Of a DNA stretch of 64,000 nt, positions 19,823 to 28,654 are shown one piece after another (the stretch's first letter is position 1; each line of letters opens with the position of its first letter). This DNA is from Acidobacteriaceae bacterium. GTDB lineage: Bacteria; Acidobacteriota; Terriglobia; Terriglobales; Acidobacteriaceae. A program made the translations under genes and the position numbers. Under the pieces are notes generated by a model. The model did not search any database. It was not told where the DNA came from and worked only from the letters and a program-made list of their open reading frames with translations. Location: contig DAIDLI010000155.1 of the NCBI GenBank assembly GCA_027449545.1, forward strand, positions 1 to 64,000, given 5' to 3'.

Positions 19823-20871
19823 CGCAATCTCGTCCTCTCTCCGGTGGCGCGAATTTGCTCAATCACCTTGTCTACCTCAGCAGCAGAAGCCAGGTCGCTC
19901 ACCGCGTCGGTATGCCTTAGAACGATGCTGTCAATGAAGGAATCAAGCTGCCGTGTGAACTCATTGCCCCGCACGTACATCCTCACAGGAGAGGCGATGT
20001 CGGGGATGTAGACCGTAGACCAATCCGTCGCGTAACCTTGCGTTGTGGCGGAGGTGCGGAAGACTTTGTAGGCGTGCTGGTCCGCGACAATCCGGCCCCT
20101 TTGCGTTTCAATATTCAAGCGGTACGCCGGCTTGCGGCAGGAGGGATCGCTCCAATTCACATGGAGCGTAGCGGTCAGGTCCTTATACGCCAGGAGCGCA
20201 TCCACGCGGTCTTCCACGTCTTCTGAAACGAGCGACTGCAAGGAGGCGCCAAGCACTCCTAGCGGAGGGCCCGCCAAAAAGTTGAGGAGGTCGATACCGT
20301 GACTGGCAATATCGCCGAGGCAGCCTCCGCCGTCGCTTTTGCGCGAACGCCAGCCATGCGCCGAACTGCGAACCACCATCGGTGAACGAATGTCGCAGGA
20401 GATATAGGTCGGTTTCCCCAATTCGCCGGAGTGGAGCAGCGAGCGTACGGCTGCAAAGATCTCGTTGAACCTGTTCACGTATCCAACCTGGGCGACGACC
20501 CCCTGCGCCTTCGCGGCTTGGACCAATGCGGCGCTCTCTGCCGCCGACATGCTCAGCGGCTTCTCGATGAAGGTGTGGATTCCTCTCTCCAGAGCGAGCA
20601 TGGCGATGGTGTAATGCGTTTGGGTTGGAGTAGCCACGATGAGAAAGTCCGGCGAGGTGGAGTGCAGGAGGTCGTCGATGCTGCGGTAGCAGGGGATCTC
20701 AAGGTTCTTCTCGACTGCCTTTGCAAAGCACGCCGATGTTTCAACCACCGCAAGGCTCGCAACCAGTGGATGGCCTCGCAAGATGGCCAGGTGCGTGAGG
20801 CCCATGCGTCCGAGCCCAACAATGGCGCCGCGCAGGAGTTGCGGCGCTGATTTGAATGTTGCGTCATCCAT
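19819..20871 (-). CDS. Gfo/Idh/MocA family sugar oxidoreductase
   Basis: A 350-aa NAD(P)-dependent dehydrogenase. The Rossmann motif is AIVGLGRMGLTHL near residues 16-28, and the catalytic lysine is in the family motif FIEKPLS near residue 100. A GGGCLGDIASHGIDLL block holds the usual C-terminal-domain histidine. WlbA-type members of the family oxidise C3 of UDP-N-acetyl-sugars before transamination. The DegT aminotransferase in the same locus makes that assignment plausible but not proven. The stop overlaps the next start as ATGA. Confidence 0.9.
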   Translation of the reverse strand: MDDATFKSAPQLLRGAIVGLGRMGLTHLAILRGHPLVASLAVVETSACFAKAVEKNLEIPCYRSIDDLLHSTSPDFLIVATPTQTHYTIAMLALERGIHTFIEKPLSMSAAESAALVQAAKAQGVVAQVGYVNRFNEIFAAVRSLLHSGELGKPTYISCDIRSPMVVRSSAHGWRSRKSDGGGCLGDIASHGIDLLNFLAGPPLGVLGASLQSLVSEDVEDRVDALLAYKDLTATLHVNWSDPSCRKPAYRLNIETQRGRIVADQHAYKVFRTSATTQGYATDWSTVYIPDIASPVRMYVRGNEFTRQLDSFIDSIVLRHTDAVSDLASAAEVDKVIEQIRATGERTRLR

Positions 20872-20943
20872 CGTTCATTCCCCATGCTCAGTGGCGGTTT
20901 CGAAGGGACGCCCAGGCCGGAATGCCGCGTCCAGCGCGGCAAC

Positions 20944-22074
20944 TTATCGTAGCTCCGGCTCACAATGCCAGCTCGGCTGGCAATAGCGTTGGTAGAGTGC
21001 GAGGTACGAATCCGCGGTCTGCTCGACCGTGTGCTTCCATAGCAGCGGTGCCCGTCTTTCCTGCAGTTCCGCAGCAGTCGCGGACGTCATCAACGCCGAC
21101 TCCAATGCGGAGGCCATTGCATCTGGCGTCGGCGAGGCGAAGAGACATCCGGGCATCCCACTGGCAAGCTCGTAGTGCTCGGGGATTGCCGAGAGCACGC
21201 AAGACAACCCTGCGCACAGCGCTTCCAGGACGCTCAGCGGCATTCCCTCGTGACGCGAGGTGCTGATGAACGCGTCGCTGGCGCTGAGGATCTGTGGCAT
21301 GTCTGCGCGGTTCCCAAGAAACCGAACCGAGCTCTCGATGCCTAGTTGGTGGGCCTGCCGTTGAAGCGGCTTTTGCAGTTCGCCCTCCCCGCATATCTGC
21401 AATTGCAATCCGGGTATCCTGCCTGAGCGGGTGAGCACGGCAACTGCATCGAGAGCGATGTGAAGGGCCTTTTGCGGGCATAGCCGTCCCACCGCCACCA
21501 CCACCCGCTGCTCGTGAGTGAATCCTAGTTGTTGGCGAATCGCATCTCGAGCGAGGCTGATGTTCGTATACTGGGCCTGCCGAATTCCATTCGGGATAAC
21601 GGTCTGCGATAGCGCAGTGAGTGGATTGACGCGGCGGGCAGACTCGGAGCAATAAACGACGTGCGCTCCCCGCGCAAGCCACGCCAGGATGCCGGAGCGC
21701 GGTTCAAAGGTGTTGTGGACGGTGATGACATGAACAAAGGAAGGCATGATGCAGCGCCGAACCAGTCCGCTGAGCGCGTCGGGCATGGGTAAGTGGGAGT
21801 GCACAACGTCGTAATGCCGGCGCTGTGCCAACGACCATAGACGCGCCATCGCCATCCATCCAGCGCTCCCGCGTTTACGGCCTAGAAAGAAAATGCCCAC
21901 CTGCGAGGCGCGCAACAGGTCGGTCCAATATGTCTCATGCGTTGTCCCACTCTGCCGGTCCAGGCAGATGGCGTCGACGTCATTTCCGCGTTTGGCCAGT
22001 TCCGAGCAAAGCGTCGCCATCACGGCCATGGATCCGCCGCAATCGAAGCTGTGGCTCACATGCGCAATTCTCAT
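20944..22074 (-). CDS. Glycosyltransferase family 4
   Basis: A 376-aa GT-B retaining glycosyltransferase. The N-terminus HVSHSFDCGGSMAVM is the usual acceptor-side glycine-rich loop. The C-terminal domain carries VVAVGRLCPQKALHIALDAV and the E-x7-E motif in SRHEGMPLSVLEAL, which binds the nucleotide-sugar. VIPNGI marks the domain linker. Length is standard. It lies between a GT2 gene and the oxidoreductase. Specificity is unknown. Confidence 0.93.
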   Translation of the reverse strand: MRIAHVSHSFDCGGSMAVMATLCSELAKRGNDVDAICLDRQSGTTHETYWTDLLRASQVGIFFLGRKRGSAGWMAMARLWSLAQRRHYDVVHSHLPMPDALSGLVRRCIMPSFVHVITVHNTFEPRSGILAWLARGAHVVYCSESARRVNPLTALSQTVIPNGIRQAQYTNISLARDAIRQQLGFTHEQRVVVAVGRLCPQKALHIALDAVAVLTRSGRIPGLQLQICGEGELQKPLQRQAHQLGIESSVRFLGNRADMPQILSASDAFISTSRHEGMPLSVLEALCAGLSCVLSAIPEHYELASGMPGCLFASPTPDAMASALESALMTSATAAELQERRAPLLWKHTVEQTADSYLALYQRYCQPSWHCEPELR

Positions 22075-22129
22075 CGAAAACCTGCCTTGGGCAGGGAAGC
22101 GCCCGGCACCCCCTCACAGGCCCGTTCGG

Positions 22130-23056
22130 CTACGTCTGGGAGGAGTCAGATATCGGCAATTTCCTGTTTCGCGGCGTTTCTTTCGTCAGGAACTGCCTGC
22201 TTAGATACTGAAGGCTGTAGCGGGAGATAGAGCGGAGCGCAAGGCCGCGGCGCCATCGCGATTGGCCCACCGAATAGTAGATCCAGGGCGTCCTGTGCCA
22301 CTCCATAAGCCGCAGTGTGTGCCGGCTTGTAAGTCGTCGGCAAAGCCACGCCTTCCACGCCGGCATCTGGGGCAACTCCGCGGTGATCGCAGCCACCTCG
22401 GCGCGATAAGCTGCGGCACATAGCAGTGAGCGGTTGTTCCCGTGTTTGCGCCATGCGGCCAGAGGAATGTTCACTGCTTCCAATGGGGCGTAGCGCGCAA
22501 ACCGCGTCCACAGTTCAAAGTCACCTGCCAGTTGGTACTTTGGGTTTAAGCCGCCTGCGCGTTGATAGAGCACGCGGCGCCAGAACATGCATTCCTGCAC
22601 CAGGTTGCCGTAGGCAAGTTCGTGAAACCATCCGTTCGCGATGGATCGCCGCGGATAGGAACTCGGCGACGAGATCAGCGTGCAGGCTCCGGCTCTGTCC
22701 AGGAAGGTCGGCAATCCGGTGATCCATTGCGCGGCGGGGAACTGCGCAAAGAGCTGCGCCACGGTTTCGATTGTCCACGGCAGGTAGAGATCGTCGGCGT
22801 TGAGCCACGCCATCACCTCACCGCTGGTGTGCTTTAGCCCCCAGTCAAGAGCCTCATACTGGCCAGCTCCCTGGACCACTTCGACGCGCATTCGCGGATC
22901 GTGAATTGTACCCAGAAGATCGAGGGTTCCGTCGCTGGACCCTGCGTCGACAATCAGGTACTCGAGCTCCGTGCGATGCGATTGCAGAATCGATGCAACC
23001 GTATCTGCCAAATAGGGAAGGGCATTGAACGTAGTAGTTACAATCGATATCCGCAT
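22130..23056 (-). CDS. Glycosyltransferase family 2
   Basis: A 308-aa GT-A enzyme similar to WcaA-like transferases. It begins ISIVTTTFNALPYLADTV, with LIVDAGSSDGTLDLL as the nucleotide loop and MAWLNADDLYLPW as the metal-binding motif. The QECMFWRR and LAGDFELWTRFA segments correspond to the acceptor region and catalytic D/E. It lies 30 bp after the Wzy-like gene. The donor sugar is not predictable. Confidence 0.92.
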   Translation of the reverse strand: MRISIVTTTFNALPYLADTVASILQSHRTELEYLIVDAGSSDGTLDLLGTIHDPRMRVEVVQGAGQYEALDWGLKHTSGEVMAWLNADDLYLPWTIETVAQLFAQFPAAQWITGLPTFLDRAGACTLISSPSSYPRRSIANGWFHELAYGNLVQECMFWRRVLYQRAGGLNPKYQLAGDFELWTRFARYAPLEAVNIPLAAWRKHGNNRSLLCAAAYRAEVAAITAELPQMPAWKAWLCRRLTSRHTLRLMEWHRTPWIYYSVGQSRWRRGLALRSISRYSLQYLSRQFLTKETPRNRKLPISDSSQT

Positions 23057-23086
23057 TGTGGTTCTTTGTGCAGTGAAGATTGCTAT

Positions 23087-24349
23087 TTAGGCTGTGGCGC
23101 GCAGGGCCGGAGCTGCAGTCTCCGTTTCCCCTGTAGCCCATTGCAGCGGAGCCGAAGAGTTGAGGATCATCGCCAGGAACCAGCTCACCGTTTGGATTTC
23201 CCAGCTGAGCGCCATGCAGCCTATAAGCCATGCCGCGCATGCCGCCACCATGCTCCATCCCGCACGCCGGTCCTGCTCAAGAGTTCTGCCCAGGCCGAGC
23301 AGGAATGCGCCATAGAACAGGCACAAGCTGACCAATCCGCCTTCCATGGTCAATTCCAGTGGGGTATTGTGGACTGCTATGGACAGGATGCCCGCTGACG
23401 CCCCGGCGCCCACCCCGTGAAGCAGGTTGTCCCGTACAACCATCGCTCCGCTATCCCAGAGTTCGCGGCGATCTGAAAGAGATCCGTAGCGCAGCGCCTC
23501 CGGCATGGTGATAAAGCGATCAGAGATTGCGGTGGGGAAGGTTGCGAGCAGTGTTACACCCAGCACAGCGCTGCCCAGTAACATTAGCCAGACCCGCCGG
23601 CTGGCGCGTAGCGCATAGAGGACCGCGACGGCAAACAGCGCAATCGAAGCTCCCCGGGATCCGGTGAGAAGGATGCCCACCACCGCAGCCGGAAGGTAGA
23701 GTCGCAGAGCCGCCTTATGCCATCGCGCAGTTGTTGCGTTAGCTGCATAGATCGCCAGCGGAATCCCGACCACCAGCGCCAGGCCAAGATAGTTAGGATC
23801 CGTACCGAAGCTGTATCTTCCCTGTAGCTCGTCTTCGCCCTCTGCCCTGAAGGGGATTCCCCGTGCAAAGTTCATCACGATCCCGAGCACTCCAAGCCAA
23901 CATCCGGCTACATAGGCTTTGAGCAGCCGCAGGCGAACGGCTGGATGCCATGCGTATTGAGGGAGAATCGCTGAGACTGCGAAGAGAGCCCAGTACAACA
24001 CCACCTTATGCCGCGCTTGTTCGGGAAACTGCGCCCAGGCCAAGGTGCAGGTCGACCAGACGACAAAACCCAGCAGAATCCAGAAGCCCTGCTGGGGACG
24101 GACAGCCCATCGGCGTTGCAGCATGCCGGCAATGCCCAGAAGCAGACACAGATAGCCCAAGCGCATCGCGATGGACCGTCCGTCCGGCAGCCTGAGATCC
24201 GTTGCAAGGACAAAAGCGAATGCAGCAAGCAACCATGGAACGAGGGTTTCGAGAAATGCACGCGGTTTCCTCCATGAAAGCGGAGGAGCAGAAGCTTCAA
24301 GGGGGTAGATAACCGAATGAGCGGGAGGTCTTAGCACAGATTCCTCCAT
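23087..24349 (-). CDS. O-antigen polymerase/ligase-like membrane protein (Wzy/WaaL)
   Basis: A 420-aa polytopic membrane protein with about 11-12 hydrophobic helices and a large periplasmic loop in the second half, the layout of the O-antigen ligase/Wzy family. The block YSFGTDPNYLGLALVVGIP followed by LTGSRGASIALF is typical of this family. A later loop ends in VHNTPLELTMEGGLVSL, which carries the conserved periplasmic His. In this locus it most likely polymerises flipped repeat units. Wzy and WaaL cannot be separated by sequence reading alone. Confidence 0.88.
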   Translation of the reverse strand: MEESVLRPPAHSVIYPLEASAPPLSWRKPRAFLETLVPWLLAAFAFVLATDLRLPDGRSIAMRLGYLCLLLGIAGMLQRRWAVRPQQGFWILLGFVVWSTCTLAWAQFPEQARHKVVLYWALFAVSAILPQYAWHPAVRLRLLKAYVAGCWLGVLGIVMNFARGIPFRAEGEDELQGRYSFGTDPNYLGLALVVGIPLAIYAANATTARWHKAALRLYLPAAVVGILLTGSRGASIALFAVAVLYALRASRRVWLMLLGSAVLGVTLLATFPTAISDRFITMPEALRYGSLSDRRELWDSGAMVVRDNLLHGVGAGASAGILSIAVHNTPLELTMEGGLVSLCLFYGAFLLGLGRTLEQDRRAGWSMVAACAAWLIGCMALSWEIQTVSWFLAMILNSSAPLQWATGETETAAPALRATA

Positions 24350-24439
24350 TGGGCTGGCGTAGGCAGGCAGGGCAACTGGTGGGCATGAGCTGCCTGGCGC
24401 GGTCGAGGCCAGGTCATGCCGCTTATCTCAAGGAACTGC

Positions 24440-25162
24440 TTAGAGACGGTCGTACAGCGCCTGGGGAACGGGCTGAGACAGATTGTTGAGCACCGTGCCC
24501 GCCAGGTGAGCTCCAACAGATTCCAGCCTTTGCTTTGCTTGAGTCGCCGCGGCCCGGTGGCTTGCTTGCGCTTCCACAATCAGCACGGTCGCATCTGCAA
24601 CCGGTGCCCACGTCATCGCCTCGTCGTTGAAGAGGCATCCTGGCGCATCCACGAGCAGAAAGCCGAACTCGCGCTGCAGCTCGGCGACGGCGGCGCGAAG
24701 ATCGCTGGCGGCAACAGATGCTCCGTGTGCGTCGCTCCACCTCAGCAGCCACAGCCTCGGCGCCACACACACACACGATTCCACAAGCGTACCGTTCTGC
24801 TCCCCACTCGGCTTGGGAGGAATCCCGAATACCCCGCTGACGCCGCCCTCCGACGGATTGGCATCGACCAGGCATACCTTCTCATTTGCCTTGGCAGCCA
24901 AGGCACGCGCCGCGCGCGCAACCACGGAACTGCTGCCGTTGGCGCTTTCGATGCCGCAGAACATCACGTGCCGGCACGCGGGGTGAGCCGTCGAAAAGAA
25001 AACCCTTTGTACCAGCCGGTTCAGCTCCTGGTCTGCCGCCGGAGTGGCCTGCGGAAGAGAAGAAGCAATCGGCAAAGAAGGGAATACCGCTTCCGTGTTC
25101 GTAGCAGCGGCGGAGCCAAATTCCCTTTCGAGCTGCGCCAGCAATTCGAAATTCTTGCTCAT
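24440..25162 (-). CDS. Degenerate CpsD/BY-kinase-like ATPase (probable pseudokinase)
   Basis: A 240-aa protein with the layout of the cytoplasmic bacterial tyrosine kinases that regulate polysaccharide export (CpsD/Wzc C-terminal domain). The Walker A' strand VCLVDANPSEGG (from residue 96) and Walker B FGFLLVDAPG are clear. The Walker A loop is altered: residues 70-79 read GIESANGSSS, where active members have a GEGKS/T-type loop, so the ATP-binding lysine is missing. The C-terminus has a single tyrosine (ALYDRL) instead of a tyrosine cluster. It is cotranscribed with the ExeA-like and Wzz-like genes (10-11 bp gaps). It may act as a non-catalytic partner of the chain-length regulator. Confidence 0.82.
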   Translation of the reverse strand: MSKNFELLAQLEREFGSAAATNTEAVFPSLPIASSLPQATPAADQELNRLVQRVFFSTAHPACRHVMFCGIESANGSSSVVARAARALAAKANEKVCLVDANPSEGGVSGVFGIPPKPSGEQNGTLVESCVCVAPRLWLLRWSDAHGASVAASDLRAAVAELQREFGFLLVDAPGCLFNDEAMTWAPVADATVLIVEAQASHRAAATQAKQRLESVGAHLAGTVLNNLSQPVPQALYDRL

Positions 25163-25172
25163 GACGTGTTCC

Positions 25173-26459
25173 TCATTGTGGTCGTGATCCGTCCAGCTGC
25201 GGACTAGGCCGTCGCGGCAGAAGAATCTTCTGCCCCGGAAGAATCAAGTCCGGATTGACGAGATCGGGATTGAGATCCTGAATCTGGCGCAGGATCGCGC
25301 TGTCAAACGCCCCTATGCTCCGCACCGAGATGCCGCTCAGGGTCTCCTGCGGCTGAACCGTGATCTCAGTCGATCGTCCCTTCGTAGAGGGCTGGCCCGG
25401 AATCGTAGCCGTATCCGCGGGCTGAACCGCGCTGGACATCCTGCTCTGAGCCGCTCGTGGGGCGTTCTGAAAAGTGGACCCAGGGGTGGAGCTGTTCGGT
25501 AGGTGCGCTGCCCAAAATGCGGCGACCGCCCCCACGATGAGGATGCTGATCAGAGCTGGAATCCGCATGCGTCGCCACCCCGCTCTTGCTTCCCTGAAGC
25601 TGTGTTCTTGGATCACGGCGACCGAAGGAGCGTCATCCTGTACGCTTTGCTCCCCCGGCTGAAGATCGCGAATCGCTTCATTGACGGTTTCCAGCTCGAC
25701 CTTTTTGCGTTGCAACCCACAACACAGAGACAGCGCATTAAAGCAGATGGTATTGATGTTGCGCGGAATCCCTTGGCTCTCCTCGGCGATCCGCCTCACC
25801 GCTTCAGGCGTAAACAACAGCGCCGCCCCCTGGTATCCTGCTACCCCTAGCCGATGAGCAATGTAGGCGGCCACTTCTTCGGGCACAAATGGATCGAGGC
25901 GGCAGAACGTCGAGATGCGCTGGCGGAGCTGCACCAATCCCGGGCCGCGCAGAGTTTCGGCCAGGCGTGGCTGTCCGCTGAGCACAATCTGCATGAGTTT
26001 AGCCCGCGAGGTTTCAAAGTTCGTGAGCAACCGCAGCATCTCCAGCGCAGGCTCGGTGAGATTCTGCGCCTCATCCACCACCACTACAAAGCGTTTGCCC
26101 GTGCGCGCTGTCGCCATCAACTCTGCATTGAGCTGTTGCAGCATCTCCGCCACAGTTCCTGCGGGTGCTACACCAATGTCGTGCAGGATCTCGCGCAGCA
26201 GGTCCGACGCGTCGCACTGCGAATGGAAGAGGAAGACGGTCCGCGCTGTATCCCGCACCCGGTCCAGAAACTCGAACAGGAGCGTCGTCTTCCCCATTCC
26301 CGGGGGCGCAATCAATGCGGTAAAGCCGCGGTTGCTGCAAAAGGCATACTGCAACGACGCAAGCGCTTCGCGGTGGGTCCGGCTGGAGTACAAAAAACGT
26401 GGATCAGGGGTGGCGCCGAACGGGTCTTCCGCAAATCCAAAGTAGTGGGCCAGCATCAT
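25173..26459 (-). CDS. ExeA/GspA-like AAA ATPase fused to a LysM domain
   Basis: A 428-aa membrane-anchored ATPase. Residues 1-~270 form an ExeA/PEP-CTERM-locus-type AAA domain, with Walker A APPGMGKTTLL near 51-61, Walker B FVVVVDEAQNL near 123-133 and the typical N-terminal YFGFAEDPFGATPDPRFLY. A single transmembrane helix (about 300-325) follows. A Ser/Thr/Pro-rich linker then leads to a C-terminal LysM-like module (ITVQPQETLSGISVRSI...ILPGQKILLP) that would lie in the periplasm on peptidoglycan. Related ATPases occur in exosortase/EPS loci without LysM. It probably couples ATP hydrolysis in the cytoplasm to wall anchoring or assembly of the export machine. Confidence 0.9.
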   Translation of the reverse strand: MMLAHYFGFAEDPFGATPDPRFLYSSRTHREALASLQYAFCSNRGFTALIAPPGMGKTTLLFEFLDRVRDTARTVFLFHSQCDASDLLREILHDIGVAPAGTVAEMLQQLNAELMATARTGKRFVVVVDEAQNLTEPALEMLRLLTNFETSRAKLMQIVLSGQPRLAETLRGPGLVQLRQRISTFCRLDPFVPEEVAAYIAHRLGVAGYQGAALLFTPEAVRRIAEESQGIPRNINTICFNALSLCCGLQRKKVELETVNEAIRDLQPGEQSVQDDAPSVAVIQEHSFREARAGWRRMRIPALISILIVGAVAAFWAAHLPNSSTPGSTFQNAPRAAQSRMSSAVQPADTATIPGQPSTKGRSTEITVQPQETLSGISVRSIGAFDSAILRQIQDLNPDLVNPDLILPGQKILLPRRPSPQLDGSRPQ

Positions 26460-26470
26460 CTGCCCCTGTC

Positions 26471-27937
26471 CTATTCCTTGGGGAGAGCCGCAAGCACAGG
26501 CGCGTCAAGATAGGCTTGCAGCTCACCCGGGGTCCGGAATGTCGGATCCAGCGCGTCCAGTGTAAAGGCGGTGGCAAACGAACCCAGGATCATCAAACCG
26601 CCCGTGATGAGAAGGGATTCCAGCGGCGAGCGCAGCGGCTGGTAGGGCACGGCGGGCTTTTCCGCCAAGGCCACGTTGACAATTCCGCGGCGGTCCAGCG
26701 CATCACTGATTCCTGCCTCTTCGCTCTTGTGCACGTAGAGAAGATAGGCGTCTTCCTTGGTCTTCGCGTCGCGCATCAGGTTTTGCTGGACAACATTGTC
26801 GTCGTTCAGTTTGCGGGCTGTCCCGCGGTATTGGGCAGCAATCGTGGCCGCGGCCGACTCGCTGGCCCGGATTCCGCTCAGATCCGACTGAGCCCTGGCC
26901 AGTTCTCCTTTGACCAGTTCATAGAGCGGGCTCCGGTCGGTGGTCTCATCCCGCATGGGACTGCGCTGGGCGCCCTGAATTGCTGCCGATGTTTGCGCGA
27001 TCTGCTCTTCCACCTCTTGCACGAGAGGATAGCTCGGCGCATATTTGGTCAAGAGTTCGGATCTCTTCAATTGCAGATTCAGCAGCGTCGAATGCAACTG
27101 ACCGAGAAGTTCGGGATTATCCGTGCTGCGGACCGAAGTAACGACGCGCGGCTGAATGGTCTTCAATTGAGCTTCCAGAGTCCGAATGCGGGATTCCGTC
27201 TGCGAGGCTAAAGCCTCAGCTTCATGCGCTTTAGACTCGAAGGCCGTAGCCTGCGCCATGGCGGCATCTCGTTCGTTCTGTGCAGAGATCACTCCGCGAG
27301 TCAGAGAGAACTCAGAGAGCTTGTTCTGGGCCTGCGTCAGTTCGCCCCGGAAGCGCAATGCCTCTTGATCGAAGAACTTGAATTCCCCGGATGGACGGTG
27401 AACCTCAGTGTGCTTCTCGATGTACGCTGCGGCCAGCGCCCGCAGCACGGCGGCGGCCTCCTGCGGATTGCGCGAACTGTAACGCACCGAGATCAGATGA
27501 GTTCTGCGCAGCCCTTCCACCCGCAGATTGCGGCCGATGCGGCGCGCCGCCAACGCCACGGCGGCTTCATCGATCGTCCCGTTCGAGTTGGCTGAAACAA
27601 GCCCGGCCTTCTGCGCCACCGTTCGCAACAGATCGTCATTCTTCAGCAGCTCGACCTCGGAATTGAGATCCTCTTCCGTGACGGGGTTGCCACTAAACTG
27701 GACCGGCGTGATCGTGGATGAGCTGACCACTGGATCGGTGCGCCGGCTCTGCACCAGAATCTCCATCTTTGACTGGTATCTGGGCGTCCAGAGGCCTGCC
27801 AGGATGCTGCCGGCCAGAATCAGCGCGGCCACCACGACCATCCCGCGCCAGTGGCGAAAAGTGACGATGGCCGTGTCCCGTACCGTCGGCAGCGCCAGGC
27901 GGGTATCACGACGGATTTCGATTTCTTGTCTGTTCAT
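26471..27937 (-). CDS. Wzz/GumC-type polysaccharide chain-length regulator
   Basis: A 488-aa inner-membrane polysaccharide co-polymerase. A first TM helix around residues 30-50 is followed by a long periplasmic coiled-coil region (Ala/Glu/Gln-rich, about 170-400). A second TM near 445-465 precedes a short cytoplasmic tail ending in DAPVLAALPKE. The N-terminal WTPRYQSKMEILVQSR strand is typical of the Wzz domain. The chain ends where Wzc proteins continue into a kinase domain. Here the ATPase is a separate, degenerate protein encoded two genes downstream. The ATG has GGAGG upstream and lies 12 bp after the wza-like stop. Confidence 0.92.
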   Translation of the reverse strand: MNRQEIEIRRDTRLALPTVRDTAIVTFRHWRGMVVVAALILAGSILAGLWTPRYQSKMEILVQSRRTDPVVSSSTITPVQFSGNPVTEEDLNSEVELLKNDDLLRTVAQKAGLVSANSNGTIDEAAVALAARRIGRNLRVEGLRRTHLISVRYSSRNPQEAAAVLRALAAAYIEKHTEVHRPSGEFKFFDQEALRFRGELTQAQNKLSEFSLTRGVISAQNERDAAMAQATAFESKAHEAEALASQTESRIRTLEAQLKTIQPRVVTSVRSTDNPELLGQLHSTLLNLQLKRSELLTKYAPSYPLVQEVEEQIAQTSAAIQGAQRSPMRDETTDRSPLYELVKGELARAQSDLSGIRASESAAATIAAQYRGTARKLNDDNVVQQNLMRDAKTKEDAYLLYVHKSEEAGISDALDRRGIVNVALAEKPAVPYQPLRSPLESLLITGGLMILGSFATAFTLDALDPTFRTPGELQAYLDAPVLAALPKE

Positions 27938-27949
27938 GGTGTCCTCCGC

Positions 27950-28654
27950 CTAAAACGGGTTGGGGGTGTAGTAAGCCCCCATGCTGGCCGTCGGAATAAA
28001 CGCTCGGAAGTGCGATGCCGTGCTTTGCGGCACATACAGCAGATCGCCAGGCCGCACAATCGGATCTTCCGCAAGATCGCGGGAGGCCATGAGCTTCTTC
28101 ACGTTGAAGACCTTCCCTTCGAATCCTCCCTCGGTCCGCCGGTAAAGCATCACTCTCGTCAGCTTGGCCTTCTCGTTGAGCCCGCCTGCCACCGCCAGAG
28201 CCTCGCTGAGCGTCAGGTCGCTGCGCAGATCGTATTTGCCGGGGTGCACCACTTGCCCTCCCGCCACAAAGTAGGGCTTCTCGAAGTCCTTCAGCATGAT
28301 CACCACTTGCGGATTGTGGAGGATCGGCGCGTAGGCGGTGCGGATTGCCTCGGTCAACTCGGGCAGCGTCTTCCCCTGGACTTGCAGCGTCCCCACAGCT
28401 TTGAAGCTGCCGTACCCATCGGGCTGCACCGCCACCGTCTGGTTGAACTCGGGAGTCAGCGCAAAATCCACATCGAAGGTGTCTCCTGCGCGCAGGCGAT
28501 AGCGCGCGTGCGGATCGAACAGGTGGGGCGATGACGTGCCTCCGTGCGCTGTCACCGCGCTTTCTGTGGTCGGGGAAGATCCCACATGCTGCGCCGGCAT
28601 CCTGGCAAGCAAAACCACGAACCCCAGGACCAGTACAAGCCATCGATGATTCAT
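27950..28654 (-). CDS. Wza-like polysaccharide export protein
   Basis: A 234-aa export protein with a polysaccharide-export (Poly_export) domain followed by an SLBB domain. The first reads RYRLRAGDTFDVDFALTPEF through the QPDGYGSFKAVGTLQVQGKTL core. The second has a YFVAGGQVVHPGKYDL segment, and a late IVRPGDLLYVPQS. The start is set at 28654, where AGGAAGG precedes ATG and a signal peptide (MNHRWLVLVLGFVVLLARMPAQ) begins; the open frame to 28870 is not credible. The signal peptide has no lipobox cysteine, so unlike E. coli Wza it is not obviously a lipoprotein, and it lacks the C-terminal amphipathic helix. It is the first gene of the long leftward exopolysaccharide operon. Confidence 0.92.
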   Translation of the reverse strand: MNHRWLVLVLGFVVLLARMPAQHVGSSPTTESAVTAHGGTSSPHLFDPHARYRLRAGDTFDVDFALTPEFNQTVAVQPDGYGSFKAVGTLQVQGKTLPELTEAIRTAYAPILHNPQVVIMLKDFEKPYFVAGGQVVHPGKYDLRSDLTLSEALAVAGGLNEKAKLTRVMLYRRTEGGFEGKVFNVKKLMASRDLAEDPIVRPGDLLYVPQSTASHFRAFIPTASMGAYYTPNPF

